From Acidobacteriaceae bacterium (lineage in GTDB: Bacteria > Acidobacteriota > Terriglobia > Bryobacterales > Bryobacteraceae), in assembly GCA_019240405.1 (NCBI GenBank), contig JAFAYL010000053.1, forward strand, positions 1-32,436: a stretch of DNA of 32,436 nucleotides, written 5' to 3'. The notes beneath the pieces were generated by a model. It was given only the letters and a program-made list of their open reading frames with translations, was not told the DNA's origin and ran no database searches. Below, piece by piece: positions 1 to 11,099 of this stretch. How positions within the stretch are numbered: the stretch's first letter is position 1; the number at the start of each line of letters is the position of its first letter. A program made the translations under genes and the position numbers.

Positions 1-333
<333 letters not shown>

Positions 334-357
334 GCTGCTAAAACGCCGCGAGAACAT

Positions 358-2451
358 ATGGCACGGACCGTACCACTCGAGAAGATGAGAAATATCGGCA
401 TCATGGCCCACATCGATGCCGGTAAAACCACCACCACGGAGCGCGTCCTTTACTATACTGGCCGCACCCACAAAATCGGCGAAGTGCACGAAGGCACCGC
501 GACGATGGACTGGATGGCGCAGGAGCAGGAGCGCGGCATCACGATCACGTCGGCGGCAACCACCTGCCAATGGCGCGACATCACCATCAACATCATCGAT
601 ACTCCCGGCCATGTGGATTTCACGGCCGAGGTGGAACGCAGCCTGCGTGTTCTCGATGGAGCCTGCGCTGTTTTCGACGCCGTTGCGGGCGTACAGCCGC
701 AGTCAGAAACCGTTTGGCGCCAGGCCGACAAGTACGGTGTTCCCCGCATCTGCTTCATCAATAAGATGGACCGGGTTGGCGCGAATTTTTATTTCTCAGT
801 TCAGACGATTGTTGACCGCCTGAGCGCGCGCCCTGTGCCGATCCAACTGCCGATCGGGGCCGAAGATCAGTTCAAGGGCATTGTCGATCTGGTAAAGATG
901 AAGGCTCGCGTTTGGCGCGACGAAACGCTGGGAGCGAAGTATGACGATGTCGAGATCCCGGCCGATCTCGTCGACAAGGCGAAAGAGTATCGCGACAAGC
1001 TAATCGAGGCGGTTTCGGAAACCGACGATGTGCTCTTTGAGAAGTACGTCGAAGGCCAGGCCATTACCGAGCAGGAACTGGTGGCCGGCATCCGGAAGGC
1101 GACCATCGCGCAGAAGATATTCCCGGTGATCTGCGGCTCATCCTTCAAGAACAAGGGCGTGCAGAATCTGCTGGACGCTGTGTGCGCTTACCTGCCTTCA
1201 CCGATCGACATTCCGCCGGTAAAAGGTCACGCCATCGATAACCCGGAAGTTGCGATTGAGCGTAAGGCCAGCGACATCGAGCCTTTCTCTGCGCTGGTTT
1301 TCAAGATCATGACCGATCCGTTTGTCGGCCAGCTTTGCTTTATTCGCGTCTACTCGGGCAAGCTCGCAACCGGTGATTCGATCTATAACGTGACAAAGGC
1401 GCGGAAAGAACGCGTCGGGCGTCTCGTGAAAATGCACGCCAACAAGCGTGAAGAGATCCAGGAAGTATTTGCCGGCGATATTTGCGCGGCGGTCGGCTTA
1501 AGGCAAGTTGTCACAGGCGACACGATTTGCGATGAAAAGGCGCCGATTCTTCTCGAATCTATCGACTTTCCGGCGCCCGTGATTCAGCTTGCGATCGAGC
1601 CTAGAACAAAAGCCGATCAAGAGAAGCTCGGCGCGGCCATTCAGAAGCTCGTTTCCGAAGATCCGACACTTCGGGTGAATACAGATCCGGAAACGGCGCA
1701 GACGATTCTGGCCGGCATGGGCGAGCTGCATCTCGAAATCATCATTGACCGCATGAAGCGGGAGTTCAACGTTGAGGCGAACGTCGGGAAACCACAGGTC
1801 GCGTATCGCGAAACGATTCGCGGGAAGGCCGAAGCCGAGGAGAAATACGCGAAGCAGACCGGTGGCCGCGGCCAGTATGGACACGTCAAATTGCGAATTG
1901 CCCCCGCTCCTGGCAAGGGCTTCGAATTCGACAACGAGATCGTCGGCGGCGCCATTCCGAGGGAATACATTCCCGCTGTGCAGAAGGGCGTTGAAGAAGC
2001 GCTCGAAGGCGGCATTCTGGCCGGCTATCCCATGTCCGATGTGCAAGTGACGCTCTGGGATGGCAGCTACCACGAAGTGGATTCATCGGAAATGGCCTTC
2101 AAGATTGCGGGATCGATTGCGGTGAAGAAGGCAGCCCAGAAGGCGAAGCCGGTCCTGCTCGAGCCTGTGATGCGTGTCGAAGTGACGGTTCCCGAAGAGT
2201 ACATGGGGTCCGTCAATGGCGATTTGATTTCGCGCCGCGGGCGTCTTGAAGGCACCGAGATCGCGGGCGGCACGCACATCATCAAAGCGATGGTGCCGCT
2301 GTCGGAAATGTTTGGTTATGCGACTGAGCTGCGCTCGCGGACTCAGGGGCGCGGCAGCTTCACAATGCACTTCGGCCAGTACGAAGAAGTTCCCAAGAAT
2401 CTGGCCGAGGAAATTATCAATCGGAATAAAGGCGGAATCGCAATTAGGTAG
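358..2451 (+). CDS. fusA: Elongation factor G
   Basis: Ribosomal translocase GTPase, 697 residues, normal full length. GTPase motifs are visible: P-loop AHIDAGKT (17-24), RGITI (59-63), DTPGH (81-85) and NKMD (135-138). Later domains include the domain IV stretch [11 protein letters not shown] and the C-terminal [11 protein letters not shown] and RGRLEG motifs. It catalyses GTP-driven movement of tRNA and mRNA after peptide transfer and helps recycle ribosomes. It sits between rpsG and tuf as in most str operons. The start ATG has only a weak purine-rich stretch upstream (gagaac), which suggests partial coupling to rpsG translation. Confidence 0.98.
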   Translation: MARTVPLEKMRNIGIMAHIDAGKTTTTERVLYYTGRTHKIGEVHEGTATMDWMAQEQERGITITSAATTCQWRDITINIIDTPGHVDFTAEVERSLRVLDGACAVFDAVAGVQPQSETVWRQADKYGVPRICFINKMDRVGANFYFSVQTIVDRLSARPVPIQLPIGAEDQFKGIVDLVKMKARVWRDETLGAKYDDVEIPADLVDKAKEYRDKLIEAVSETDDVLFEKYVEGQAITEQELVAGIRKATIAQKIFPVICGSSFKNKGVQNLLDAVCAYLPSPIDIPPVKGHAIDNPEVAIERKASDIEPFSALVFKIMTDPFVGQLCFIRVYSGKLATGDSIYNVTKARKERVGRLVKMHANKREEIQEVFAGDICAAVGLRQVVTGDTICDEKAPILLESIDFPAPVIQLAIEPRTKADQEKLGAAIQKLVSEDPTLRVNTDPETAQTILAGMGELHLEIIIDRMKREFNVEANVGKPQVAYRETIRGKAEAEEKYAKQTGGRGQYGHVKLRIAPAPGKGFEFDNEIVGGAIPREYIPAVQKGVEEALEGGILAGYPMSDVQVTLWDGSYHEVDSSEMAFKIAGSIAVKKAAQKAKPVLLEPVMRVEVTVPEEYMGSVNGDLISRRGRLEGTEIAGGTHIIKAMVPLSEMFGYATELRSRTQGRGSFTMHFGQYEEVPKNLAEEIINRNKGGIAIR

Positions 2452-2471
2452 GGTACGGGCCTGCCCATACC
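2452..2471 (+). other. Imperfect hairpin in the fusA-tuf gap
   Basis: GGTA..GGGC can pair with GCCC..TACC directly after the fusA stop codon, with a small or partly opened loop. No T-tract follows, so it is not a classical terminator. It could be an mRNA processing or attenuation element, or chance in GC-rich sequence. Confidence 0.25.
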
Positions 2472-2498
2472 GAAAAGGAATACGCAGGAGAAGGAAAC

Positions 2499-3686
<1,188 letters not shown>

Positions 3687-3696
3687 GACTACGAGC

Positions 3697-4017
3697 ATGA
3701 TGAAGGAACGCATCCGAATCCGGCTGAAGGCGTACGACCATCGGATCTTGGATCAATCGACGGGCGATATCGTCGACACCGCCAAGCGCACGGGTGCGAC
3801 TGTCGCCGGACCGATTCCCTTGCCCACCCTAAAAAATCGCTACACGGTTTTGCGCTCGCCGCATGTGGATAAGAAATCGCGCGAGCAGTTCGAAATTCGA
3901 ACGCACAAGCGCCTGCTCGACATTTTGGAACCGACACAAGACACGGTCGATGCGTTGATGAAGCTCGATCTGCCTGCGGGCGTTGATGTGGAGATCAAAG
4001 CATTCGGCAAGAAGTAG
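3697..4017 (+). CDS. rpsJ: 30S ribosomal protein S10
   Basis: S10, 106 residues, head of the small subunit and also the NusE transcription antitermination factor that pairs with NusB. The N-terminal [16 protein letters not shown] and central GPIPLPT and [19 protein letters not shown] motifs are diagnostic. Two adjacent ATG codons (3697 and 3700) could both start it; the family usually begins close to the second. First gene of the S10 block and ten bases downstream of tuf. Confidence 0.97.
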   Translation: MMKERIRIRLKAYDHRILDQSTGDIVDTAKRTGATVAGPIPLPTLKNRYTVLRSPHVDKKSREQFEIRTHKRLLDILEPTQDTVDALMKLDLPAGVDVEIKAFGKK

Positions 4018-4032
4018 GGCGTCAATTAGCGT

Positions 4033-4107
4033 ATGAACTTAATCGCAGCCATGAACGCAGCGATTGATCTGTTCATCAATGCGGTGATTGGAGTATTTAA
4101 GAAATGA
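4033..4107 (+). CDS. Candidate 24-codon leader ORF before rplC
   Basis: A small open frame, [20 protein letters not shown] followed by VFKK, fills the 86-base gap between rpsJ and rplC. It looks like a short amphipathic or hydrophobic helix. Its stop TGA overlaps the rplC start as ATGA, the geometry of translational coupling, and the rplC Shine-Dalgarno (ggag, 4090-4093) lies inside it. Its own ribosome-binding site is weak. No homologue is recognised. It could be a regulatory minicistron or chance. Confidence 0.3.
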   Translation: MNLIAAMNAAIDLFINAVIGVFKK

Positions 4108-4745
4108 GTCCAGGAATTCTCGGCAAGAAAATCGGCATGACCCAGGTCTTCAATGCCGACGGGCAGGTCATTCCCGTAACGCTGGTGAAAGCAGGCCCGT
4201 GCGTCGTCACTCAACGCAAGACGCCGGCGATCGATGGCTACGATGCCGTGCAGCTTGGGCTGGTGGAATACGCGAAGAAGCAGAACAAGCCTATGATCGC
4301 TCACCTCAAGAAATCCGGCGCCGAGGGTGTCCGGTTTCTGCATGAATTCCGGCTCGATCAGGGTGCGCGCGATGTGAATCAAAGCGACCTGAAGCAAGGC
4401 GACCGCGTGCTGGCTGAAGAGTTCAAAGAACGAGATCTTGTCGACGTGATCGGGACCAGCAAAGGTCGCGGATTCGCCGGGCTCGTGAAGCGTCACCACT
4501 TTCGCGGCGGTCCAGCCACGCACGGGTCGATGTTCCATCGCGCTCCCGGCTCGATTGGCGCATCCAGTTTTCCATCTCGTGTTTTTCCTGGCATGAAAAT
4601 GGCCGGCCGAATGGGGACGCAGCAAGTGACGGTGCGGAATCTGGAAATTATCAGCGTCGATCCGGACGAAAACGTGATCGCGGTTAAGGGTGCGATCCCT
4701 GGGCCCAATGGCGGTTACGTCATGGTCCGCCGAGCGAAGCGATGA
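4104..4745 (+). CDS. rplC: 50S ribosomal protein L3
   Basis: L3, 213 residues, an early-assembling 23S rRNA-binding protein whose long loop reaches toward the peptidyl transferase centre. The N-terminal [13 protein letters not shown] and the central loop signature [20 protein letters not shown] followed by [15 protein letters not shown] are typical. GGAG lies ten bases before the ATG. The start overlaps the stop of a tiny upstream frame (ATGA). rplD begins 31 bases downstream. Confidence 0.98.
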   Translation: MSPGILGKKIGMTQVFNADGQVIPVTLVKAGPCVVTQRKTPAIDGYDAVQLGLVEYAKKQNKPMIAHLKKSGAEGVRFLHEFRLDQGARDVNQSDLKQGDRVLAEEFKERDLVDVIGTSKGRGFAGLVKRHHFRGGPATHGSMFHRAPGSIGASSFPSRVFPGMKMAGRMGTQQVTVRNLEIISVDPDENVIAVKGAIPGPNGGYVMVRRAKR

Positions 4746-4776
4746 AAAACGTAGGAAGAGCGAAGCGGTAACCGTT

Positions 4777-5403
4777 ATGCCGAGTGTAGATATCTTTGAT
4801 CTGAACAACGCCGCAGTCGGCTCAATCGAGCTTTCCGACGAGGTCTTTGCAGCGGAAGTGAATGAGGCGCTTCTCTACGAAGCCGTGCGCCAATACACCG
4901 CTGCGAGACGGTCCGGAACTGCGGCGACCAAGACACGTCACGAAGTTTCGGGTTCCGGCAAGAAATTGTGGAAACAGAAGGGTACGGGCCGCGCGCGCAT
5001 GGGTTCGATTCGCTCGCCGCTGTGGCGGCACGGCGGCACGGTGCACGGTCCGCAGCCGCGCAGCTACGAATACAAGCTACCCCGGAAAATGCAGTTGGGC
5101 GCGCTGCGCTCGGCGCTTTCGGCGAAATTGCGCGATGGCGAATTGAAAGTTGTCAAAGCTTTCGAGCTCCAAGATCACAAAACCAAAAATATGGCGGGGG
5201 TTCTCGGGAGGCTCGAGGCGAAGAAGACCGTGTTACTGGTCGAGCTCGGTGAAAACGTCAACTTGACCCGCGCGTCGCGGAATCTGTCGGGAGTGAAGCT
5301 TCTTCCTACCAAAGAAGTGAATGTCTACGACCTGCTGGCACACCAGCAAGTGCTGCTAACCGAGGATGCAGCGAAGAAGCTTTCGGAGGCACTCGCCAAA
5401 TGA
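4777..5403 (+). CDS. rplD: 50S ribosomal protein L4
   Basis: L4, 208 residues from the ATG at 4777 (MPSVDIFDLNN); an earlier in-frame start inside rplC would add a non-homologous leader and is rejected. L4 binds 23S rRNA and lines the exit tunnel; in enterobacteria it also represses the S10 operon. Diagnostic stretch: GSGKKLWKQKGTGRARMGS followed by RSPLWRHGGTVHGP. The stop codon overlaps the rplW start (ATGA), indicating coupled translation. Confidence 0.96.
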   Translation: MPSVDIFDLNNAAVGSIELSDEVFAAEVNEALLYEAVRQYTAARRSGTAATKTRHEVSGSGKKLWKQKGTGRARMGSIRSPLWRHGGTVHGPQPRSYEYKLPRKMQLGALRSALSAKLRDGELKVVKAFELQDHKTKNMAGVLGRLEAKKTVLLVELGENVNLTRASRNLSGVKLLPTKEVNVYDLLAHQQVLLTEDAAKKLSEALAK

Positions 5404-5687
5404 ACGTATATGATGTGATCCGCCGTCCGATCATCACCGAAAAAGGGCACGCGAAGCGCGAGTCCGAGCGCACGCTGTGCTTCGAAGTGCATCCGGATGC
5501 GAACAAAATCGAAATCCGGCAAGCTGTCGAGATGTTATTTCGAGTTAAGGTCGCGGAGGTCCGAACCGGAAACTTCGCTGGGAAATTGCGGAGGCGCGGC
5601 CGCTTTACAGGTTACGGCTCGGATTGGAAAAAAGCGTACGTCCGATTGCGTCCGGGACAAAAAGTTCCGGAGTACGCGGAGATCTAA
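5400..5687 (+). CDS. rplW: 50S ribosomal protein L23
   Basis: L23, 95 residues, located at the tunnel exit, where it docks trigger factor and SRP. Typical features are the N-terminal VIRRPIITEKG, the basic patch HPDANKIEIRQAVE, and the C-terminal GSDWKKAYVRLRPGQ. It begins inside the rplD stop (ATGA) and is followed 18 bases later by rplB, keeping the standard S10 order. Confidence 0.97.
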   Translation: MNVYDVIRRPIITEKGHAKRESERTLCFEVHPDANKIEIRQAVEMLFRVKVAEVRTGNFAGKLRRRGRFTGYGSDWKKAYVRLRPGQKVPEYAEI

Positions 5688-5705
5688 GGAAGGGAGCAGA
5701 AAGCT

Positions 5706-6536
5706 ATGCCCATCAAAAGTTTTCGACCCGTAACATCGACGCGGCGCTTTCAGACTTATCTCACGCGCGAGGACATTACAAAGGACAGGCCGGAGAAATC
5801 GCTCGTCGAAGGCAAGAAGCGCAGCGGCGGCCGCGATGGCAAGGGTCAAATCTCGAGCCGCTTTCGTGGAGGCGGCGCGAAGAAAGCGTACCGCATTCTC
5901 GATTTCAAGCGCGACAAATCCGGCGTCTCGGCGAAAGTTGCCGCCATTGAATACGATCCGAACCGCTCGGCGCGCATCGCGCTGCTTCACTATTCAGATG
6001 GCGAAAAACGCTATATCATTTGTCCGGTCGGCCTCGAAGTGGGACGAACGGTGAGCTCAGGTCCCGAGGCCGACATCTTGGTTGGCAACGCGCTGCCGCT
6101 CAAAAATATTCCCGCCGGCACTGTGGTCCACAACATCGAGCTGAAGCCCGGCAAGGGGGGGCAGATGGCTCGCTCTGCGGGCGCGCAAGCTCAGCTCGTG
6201 TCGAAAGAAGGCGATATTGCGTTGCTGAAGCTGCCGTCAGGCGAAGTGCGGAGAGTGCAGATCGAATGCATGGCAACTGTCGGGCAGGTCGGCAACGTCG
6301 AGCACGAAAATGTCTCGCTCGGCAAGGCGGGGCGTAAACGGTGGCTGGGACGCCGGCCGCACAATCGCGGCGTTTCGATGAATCCGGTCGATCACCCGCA
6401 TGGCGGCGGAGAGGGAAAGACTTCGGGTGGCCGCCATCCGGTCACGCCGTGGGGACAGCCGACGCGCGGCTTTAAAACCAGAAACAACAAACGGACAGAC
6501 CGCTGGATCGTAACCAGAAAGGCGAAGAAGCGGTAG
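5706..6536 (+). CDS. rplB: 50S ribosomal protein L2
   Basis: L2, 276 residues, needed for subunit association and peptidyl transferase activity. The start [17 protein letters not shown] has a strong purine-rich site (aaggaaggga) upstream. The conserved C-terminal block [16 protein letters not shown], with the functionally important histidine, is intact, as are [15 protein letters not shown] and the final [20 protein letters not shown]. Confidence 0.98.
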   Translation: MPIKSFRPVTSTRRFQTYLTREDITKDRPEKSLVEGKKRSGGRDGKGQISSRFRGGGAKKAYRILDFKRDKSGVSAKVAAIEYDPNRSARIALLHYSDGEKRYIICPVGLEVGRTVSSGPEADILVGNALPLKNIPAGTVVHNIELKPGKGGQMARSAGAQAQLVSKEGDIALLKLPSGEVRRVQIECMATVGQVGNVEHENVSLGKAGRKRWLGRRPHNRGVSMNPVDHPHGGGEGKTSGGRHPVTPWGQPTRGFKTRNNKRTDRWIVTRKAKKR

Positions 6537-6545
6537 GAATCTCAC

Positions 6546-6827
6546 ATGGCACGATCGCTTAAAAAAGGACCGTTCACCGACGAGCACCTCATGAAGAAGG
6601 TCGGAGATCTGAACGCCTCAAATCAAAAATCAGTAGTGAAGACCTGGTCCCGGCGCTCGACTATCGTTCCGGATTTCATCGGGCACACGCTCGCTGTCCA
6701 CAACGGCAAGAAATTCATCCCGGTGTATGTAACGGAAAACATGGTCGGGCATAAGCTCGGCGAATTCTCGCCGACGCGAACGTTCAAAGGCCATGCCGCG
6801 AAGGCGACGGAAAAGGCGGTGAAGTAA
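6546..6827 (+). CDS. rpsS: 30S ribosomal protein S19
   Basis: S19, 93 residues, located in the head of the 30S subunit with S13. Begins [19 protein letters not shown] and contains the family motifs [37 protein letters not shown]. Nine bases after rplB and two bases before rplV. Confidence 0.98.
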   Translation: MARSLKKGPFTDEHLMKKVGDLNASNQKSVVKTWSRRSTIVPDFIGHTLAVHNGKKFIPVYVTENMVGHKLGEFSPTRTFKGHAAKATEKAVK

Positions 6828-6829
6828 TC

Positions 6830-7222
6830 ATGGCGAACAGGCCTCGAAGCTCGTTAACAACGCCAAGCCTCGCGAAAGCCGAAGGCCGGTACATTCATGT
6901 GTCGCCGCAAAAGGCGCGGCTCGTCGTCGACATGATCCGAGGCCAGCAAGCAGGCGACGCAATCAGCATTCTGGGCGGAACGAACAAGCGCGTCGCGCCG
7001 GCCATTGAGAAGGTTCTGCGCTCAGCCATAGCAAATGCCGAGAACACATCGGAAGACGTCGATGTCGACAAGCTATTCGTGACGGAGGCTTACGTGAACG
7101 AAGGTCCGCGGCAGAAGCGCATTCGTCCAGCTCCAATGGGGCGCGCGTTCCGTTATCAGCGCCGGACCGCGCACATCGTGGTGAAGGTTGGTGAGCGCGC
7201 CGAAACGGAAGCTGAGGAGTAG
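6830..7222 (+). CDS. rplV: 50S ribosomal protein L22
   Basis: L22, 130 residues, spans the large subunit and lines the exit tunnel, where its hairpin tip can confer macrolide resistance. Motifs: [18 protein letters not shown], then [12 protein letters not shown] and the hairpin region [20 protein letters not shown]. The first 18 residues and the acidic C-terminal tail (ETEAEE) are family-variable. Two bases separate it from rpsS. Confidence 0.97.
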   Translation: MANRPRSSLTTPSLAKAEGRYIHVSPQKARLVVDMIRGQQAGDAISILGGTNKRVAPAIEKVLRSAIANAENTSEDVDVDKLFVTEAYVNEGPRQKRIRPAPMGRAFRYQRRTAHIVVKVGERAETEAEE

Positions 7223-7244
7223 TGCGGAGGAACGGTTAAAAGAT

Positions 7245-8195
7245 ATGGGCCAGAAAGTTCATCCTTACGGATTTCGCGTCGGCGTCACGAAGACCTGGCG
7301 TTCGCGTTGGTTCGCCAAGCAAGAGTATTCGAAACTCCTGCACGAGGACCTCGAGCTGAAAGAATCGTTGCTAACACGGCTCAAGGCGGCGGGCATCAGC
7401 TCGATAGAAGTCGACCGCCCGGGGAACAAGCTTCGCATCACGATTCGCACCTCTCGGCCAGGGATCATCATCGGCCGCAAGGGCGCAGAGATTGAGAAAC
7501 TGAAAAGCGATCTCGCGAAAAAAACCAAACGCGAAGTCTTCATTGATATTCAGGAAGTGCACCGGCCCGAGCTCGATGCGCAACTAGTTTCGGAATCTAT
7601 CGCGCTGCAGCTTGAGAAGCGCGTTGCGTTCCGGCGCGCGATGCGAAAAGCCGTCGATTCGGCGCTGCGCTTCGGGTGTAAAGGAATCAAGGTTCGCGTC
7701 TCCGGCCGATTGAACGGCGCCGAAATCGCGCGAAGTGAGTGGTATTTGCAGGGCCAGCTCCCGCTGCACACGCTGCGAGCCGATGTCGATTACGGCTTCA
7801 GTCAAGCCTACACGACTTATGGCGTGATTGGTGTCAAAGTTTGGATTTATAAGGGTGAAGTGCTCGATGGGGGCAGCCGCCGAAATTCGCTACGAAATGA
7901 GGGCGAACCGCGACGCCGCCGTCGTGAGGATCGCGAACGCGAATTGCGCAGGCCTATCGCGGCCCCGCCTTCATTACCGGAAGCGACCGGCCCAATCATG
8001 CAGCAACCGCCGACTGAAATGCCAAAGCCCGCATCGGCGCCTATCATTCCGCCTTTGGCGCCCGTCGCAGCTCCAGCGTGGAAGCAAGAGCAGAAGCGCG
8101 AGACCGGTGAGCCCGCGGCAGCCGAACCGATCACAACCGAGCCGGCCGCCACCGCTGAAAGCGCGCCCGAGGAAACAAAGGAGCCGAACGAGTAA
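7245..8195 (+). CDS. rpsC: 30S ribosomal protein S3 with long disordered C-terminal tail
   Basis: S3, 316 residues from the ATG at 7245 ([13 protein letters not shown]); an earlier in-frame start at 7188 lies inside rplV and adds a non-homologous leader. Conserved parts: KH domain with [14 protein letters not shown] and the C-terminal [21 protein letters not shown]-type region ending [15 protein letters not shown] near residue 206. A typical S3 stops soon after this. Here about 110 further residues follow, first Arg/Glu-rich and then Pro/Ala/Glu-rich, with no recognisable fold. S3 forms the mRNA entry site and has helicase-like activity there. A gcggagga site lies about 14 bases upstream, rather far. 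Confidence 0.96.
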   Translation: MGQKVHPYGFRVGVTKTWRSRWFAKQEYSKLLHEDLELKESLLTRLKAAGISSIEVDRPGNKLRITIRTSRPGIIIGRKGAEIEKLKSDLAKKTKREVFIDIQEVHRPELDAQLVSESIALQLEKRVAFRRAMRKAVDSALRFGCKGIKVRVSGRLNGAEIARSEWYLQGQLPLHTLRADVDYGFSQAYTTYGVIGVKVWIYKGEVLDGGSRRNSLRNEGEPRRRRREDRERELRRPIAAPPSLPEATGPIMQQPPTEMPKPASAPIIPPLAPVAAPAWKQEQKRETGEPAAAEPITTEPAATAESAPEETKEPNE

Positions 8196-8226
8196 GTCGC
8201 ATGACTCGCTTTAGGGGAGAACCGCT

Positions 8227-8661
8227 ATGTTGATGCCTAAGAAAGTCAAATTCCGAAAGCAGCAGCGCGGCCGCATGACCGGCAAAGCCTGGCGTGGCTC
8301 CGAGCTCTCGTTCGGCGACTTCGGATTGAAGGCGGTCAGTTGCGGATGGGTAACGAATCGCCAGATCGAAGCAGCCCGCATCGCGATGACGCGTTTTATC
8401 AAGCGCGGCGGAAAGGTCTGGATTCGTATCTTCCCCGACAAGCCGATTACGAAGAAGCCGCCTGAAACGCGTATGGGTAAAGGGAAAGGAGCGCCGGAAG
8501 CTTGGGTTGCCGTGGTTAAGCCCGGAAAGGTGCTGTTCGAAATGGAAGGCGTGCCGCTGGAGACCGCGACGGAAGCGATGCGCCTCGCGGCAATGAAGAT
8601 TTCCGTTCCGACTAAGTTCGTCGCGCGGACCCAACCGGGCGAAGAAGCGAAGGTGGGATAG
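8227..8661 (+). CDS. rplP: 50S ribosomal protein L16
   Basis: L16, 144 residues, organises the A-site tRNA contact region of the large subunit. Begins [20 protein letters not shown]; contains [52 protein letters not shown] and a C-terminal [10 protein letters not shown] Shine-Dalgarno (aggggag) precedes the ATG. It lies between rpsC and rpmC, as expected. Confidence 0.98.
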   Translation: MLMPKKVKFRKQQRGRMTGKAWRGSELSFGDFGLKAVSCGWVTNRQIEAARIAMTRFIKRGGKVWIRIFPDKPITKKPPETRMGKGKGAPEAWVAVVKPGKVLFEMEGVPLETATEAMRLAAMKISVPTKFVARTQPGEEAKVG

Positions 8662-8669
8662 CGAGTTTT

Positions 8670-8939
8670 ATGAAAGCAGCAAGAATGCACGGGCTCGATG
8701 TGGCGGAATTGCAGCGCCAGGCCCAAGATGCTCAGGACCAGCTTTTTCGACTGCGCTTCCAAATGGGCATGGGCCAGATGGAAGGCCTCAAGAAGTTTCG
8801 CAACTTAAAGAAGGATCGAGCGCGGATGCTGACCGTGCTGGCGGAAAAACATGCTGCTGGTGAGACCGCCGCGCCCGCACCAGCGCCGAAGTCCCCTAAG
8901 AGCGAAAAGAGTAAGACCAGGAAAACAAGAAAGAAATAG
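8670..8939 (+). CDS. rpmC: 50S ribosomal protein L29 with basic tail
   Basis: L29, 89 residues against 60-70 in most bacteria. The helical-hairpin core is clear: LQRQAQDAQDQLFRLRFQMG, then LKKFRNLKKDRARMLTVLAEK. Residues from about 65 on are Ala/Pro then Lys/Ser-rich (KSEKSKTRKTRKK), a probable disordered rRNA-contact tail. L29 sits next to L23 at the tunnel exit. Flanked by rplP and rpsQ at 8 and 6 bases. Confidence 0.93.
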   Translation: MKAARMHGLDVAELQRQAQDAQDQLFRLRFQMGMGQMEGLKKFRNLKKDRARMLTVLAEKHAAGETAAPAPAPKSPKSEKSKTRKTRKK

Positions 8940-8945
8940 CAGTTT

Positions 8946-9296
8946 ATGGCCGCCGCACAGCAGAGTACAGAGAGTTTAGGACATAAGAACGAGAAAGTCG
9001 GGGAAGTGGTCTCGACCAAGATGGCCAAGACCATCGTGGTTGAAGTAACCCGCCGCGTAGCTCATCCGGTTTATAAGCGAATCGTGCACAAACGCAAAAA
9101 GTTCTACGCCCACGATGAGAAGCAATCCGCGCAAGTGGGAGATGTGGTCCGGATCGTCGAGTGCCGTCCCTTGAGCCGGTTGAAGCGTTGGGAATTGCGA
9201 GACGTGATCCGGCGCGCAGTGCAGGTGGGCGTCGAGCATCCGGCTCTCGAGGCGGAAGCCGATACCCGCGTGAAGAAAACGATCAAAAGAAAATAG
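8946..9296 (+). CDS. rpsQ: 30S ribosomal protein S17
   Basis: S17, 116 residues, an OB-fold primary 16S-binding protein. The core is [20 protein letters not shown] followed by [40 protein letters not shown]. An extra 14 or so residues at the N-terminus and about 25 at the C-terminus exceed the usual 80-90 length. Other in-frame starts would remove only the N-terminal extension. Confidence 0.94.
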   Translation: MAAAQQSTESLGHKNEKVGEVVSTKMAKTIVVEVTRRVAHPVYKRIVHKRKKFYAHDEKQSAQVGDVVRIVECRPLSRLKRWELRDVIRRAVQVGVEHPALEAEADTRVKKTIKRK

Positions 9297-9337
9297 CCGG
9301 TCTCTGAGGCCGAGAGGGAAATTGAGGGAGAAACGCC

Positions 9338-9706
9338 ATGATTGGAATGCGAACGATGCTGGAGGTAGCCGACAACAGCGGCGCGCGCAAGCTGCAATGC
9401 ATCTTGCCCCGCGGCGGCGATCTCGGTCTTCGCGCGGGGTTGGGCGATGTGATCACCGCGAGCGTCAAAGAAGCTGCGCCGGATTCCACTATCAAAAAGG
9501 GCAAGGTGGTTCGTTGCGTCGTAGTTCGTATGCGTAAAGAGACACGCCGAAAAGACGGCACTTATATTCGCTTTGATTCGAATGCGGCTGTGCTGATCAA
9601 TGAAGCCGGTGAGCCTGTCGGAACCCGCGTTTTCGGCCCCGTGGCGCGCGAACTGCGCGACAAGCGTTTCATGAAAATCGTTTCGCTCGCGCCGGAGGTT
9701 ATCTGA
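9338..9706 (+). CDS. rplN: 50S ribosomal protein L14
   Basis: L14, 122 residues, at the subunit interface. [20 protein letters not shown] is the family start, followed by [39 protein letters not shown] and the end [12 protein letters not shown]. Upstream gagggag is a good ribosome-binding site. The 41-base gap after rpsQ marks the usual S10/spc junction, but no terminator is visible, so the two blocks are probably co-transcribed. Confidence 0.98.
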   Translation: MIGMRTMLEVADNSGARKLQCILPRGGDLGLRAGLGDVITASVKEAAPDSTIKKGKVVRCVVVRMRKETRRKDGTYIRFDSNAAVLINEAGEPVGTRVFGPVARELRDKRFMKIVSLAPEVI

Positions 9707-9709
9707 ATA

Positions 9710-10093
9710 ATGCCGAAGATTGCGTATCAGCGCCGGCAAGCGAGAGGCGAGCGCAAGCCGGTTCGAATCAAGATCAAAAAGGACGATCTGGTCAGGATCA
9801 TCGCCGGCCGGGACAAAGGCAAAACGGGCAAGGTGCTCGAAGTGGACCGTCTCGCGCGCAAGCTCACGATCGAAGGCGTCATGGTGGTTAAGCGCCATAC
9901 GCGCCCGAATCCGTCGAAACAGATCAAAGGCGGAATCGCGGATAAACCGATGCCCATCGACGTTTCGAACGTGATGGTTCTAACTCCGGGAGGAGTGCCG
10001 ACGCGAATTGGTTTCAAATTGGACACGGTTGGAGGCAAAGTGCGCCGCGTGCGCATCGCCCGAAAGGGCGGCGAGACAATCGACAGGAAGTAA
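9710..10093 (+). CDS. rplX: 50S ribosomal protein L24
   Basis: L24, 127 residues, an assembly initiator for the large subunit. The KOW motif [20 protein letters not shown] is intact near residues 24-43, then [20 protein letters not shown] and a conserved [15 protein letters not shown]. It is about 20 residues longer than typical through a basic N-terminal leader and tail. Three bases after rplN. Confidence 0.97.
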   Translation: MPKIAYQRRQARGERKPVRIKIKKDDLVRIIAGRDKGKTGKVLEVDRLARKLTIEGVMVVKRHTRPNPSKQIKGGIADKPMPIDVSNVMVLTPGGVPTRIGFKLDTVGGKVRRVRIARKGGETIDRK

Positions 10094-10099
10094 CGGGTA

Positions 10100-10807
10100 A
10101 TGGCTAAGAAAACAGATCCAACAGGGAAGCCCGAAAAAGAAGCGCAAGCACAAAAAGCGGCGAAGCCGGCGAAACCAGCGGCGCCTCAAAAAGAGGGCAA
10201 GCGCGCGGAAAGTAAAAGTGCCCAGGAAATCGAGCGCACAGCCGAGCCGAAGGCGCGCTCCGCCGCAAAAGCGAGATTGCGGCAGCACTACGCCAATAAT
10301 GTGGTTCCAGCGCTGAAAAAGGAGTTTGGGTACAAGAACCCGATGGCCGTTCCCAAGATCGAAAAGGTCTCGCTCAATATCGGTCTGGGCGAGGCTACGG
10401 CGAACAGCAAATTGATGGACGGAGCGGTCAACGAACTCGCGGCCATTTCGGGACAGCGGCCTGTAGTAACGAAAGCCAAGAAATCCATCGCTGCTTTTAA
10501 GCTTCGCGAGGGAATGTCAATTGGATGCATGGTGACGCTGCGCGGCGATCGCATGTACGAATTTCTGGATCGGTTGATGAATGTCGCTCTGCCGCGGGTG
10601 CGCGATTTTCGTGGCGTCTCGCCGAAATCGTTCGACGGCCGCGGGAATTACACGCTGGGCCTGCGCGACCAACTGATTTTTCCAGAAATCGACTATAACA
10701 AGGTGGACAAAGTGAAAGGGATGAATGTCTCGATCACTACCACTGCAAAAACGGACGCGGAAGGTTTGGCGCTGCTGCGCTTCATGGGAATGCCCTTCCG
10801 GCAATAA
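10100..10807 (+). CDS. rplE: 50S ribosomal protein L5 with N-terminal extension
   Basis: L5, 5S rRNA-binding protein of the central protuberance. The conserved protein starts near residue 60 ([20 protein letters not shown]) and is complete: [49 protein letters not shown] and the final LLRFMGMPF. The 59 residues before it are Lys/Ala/Pro/Glu-rich. A TTG at 10277 would give a standard-length L5, but no Shine-Dalgarno precedes it. The ATG at 10100 lies six bases after rplX with a gggta-type site, so the long form is preferred. Confidence 0.95.
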   Translation: MAKKTDPTGKPEKEAQAQKAAKPAKPAAPQKEGKRAESKSAQEIERTAEPKARSAAKARLRQHYANNVVPALKKEFGYKNPMAVPKIEKVSLNIGLGEATANSKLMDGAVNELAAISGQRPVVTKAKKSIAAFKLREGMSIGCMVTLRGDRMYEFLDRLMNVALPRVRDFRGVSPKSFDGRGNYTLGLRDQLIFPEIDYNKVDKVKGMNVSITTTAKTDAEGLALLRFMGMPFRQ

Positions 10808-10821
10808 GAAGGTTTTGATTA

Positions 10822-11007
10822 ATGGCAACTACTGCGAAGATCGCGAAAGAAGAAAAGAAGCCGAAATTTGAATGCCGGTTGCGGAACCGCTGCAAGCGCT
10901 GCGGCCGACCCCGCGGCTTTTTGCGCAAATTTTCCCTGTGCCGGATTTGTTTTCGGCAGCTTGCGCTTGCGGGCGAAATACCCGGTGTAACCAAGGCAAG
11001 CTGGTGA
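10822..11007 (+). CDS. rpsN: 30S ribosomal protein S14, zinc-binding type
   Basis: Short S14 (61 residues) of the C+ class, with a zinc ribbon formed by C24-x2-C27 and C40-x2-C43 ([20 protein letters not shown]). It helps complete the 30S head. An additional Cys18 is present. No zinc-free S14 paralogue is in this window. The 88-base gap that follows, before rpsH, is unusually long for this operon. Confidence 0.96.
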   Translation: MATTAKIAKEEKKPKFECRLRNRCKRCGRPRGFLRKFSLCRICFRQLALAGEIPGVTKASW

Positions 11008-11035
11008 GGAACTCGATATTGGATTGAGTGTTTAA

Positions 11036-11056
11036 AACCGGAGCGCAAGCGCCGGT
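11036..11056 (+). other. GC-rich hairpin in the rpsN-rpsH gap
   Basis: ACCGG pairs with CCGGT around an inner GCGC/GCGC region with a bulge and an AA loop. No T-tract follows, so it is not a simple terminator. It lies in the leader of rpsH; S8 is a known translational repressor of spc genes in enterobacteria, so a regulatory RNA role is conceivable, but no S8-site similarity was established. Confidence 0.3.
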
Positions 11057-11060
11057 CTAG

Positions 11061-11099
11061 ATGACGAAAGAATTGCTAGTGAACGAAAGTAAACCATGA
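11061..11099 (+). CDS. Candidate 12-codon leader ORF before rpsH
   Basis: MTKELLVNESKP, ending in a TGA that overlaps the rpsH start codon as ATGA. It has no clear Shine-Dalgarno. The arrangement mirrors the tiny frame before rplC. At this length chance is a strong alternative. Confidence 0.2.
   Translation: MTKELLVNESKP

Noticed and set aside
1498-2073. 191-codon minus-strand frame inside fusA
   Set aside because: Shadow of a highly conserved gene; no start signal and no protein-like pattern.
9104-9898. 264-codon minus-strand frame across rpsQ, rplN and rplX
   Set aside because: Spans three certain ribosomal genes in antisense; composition not protein-like.
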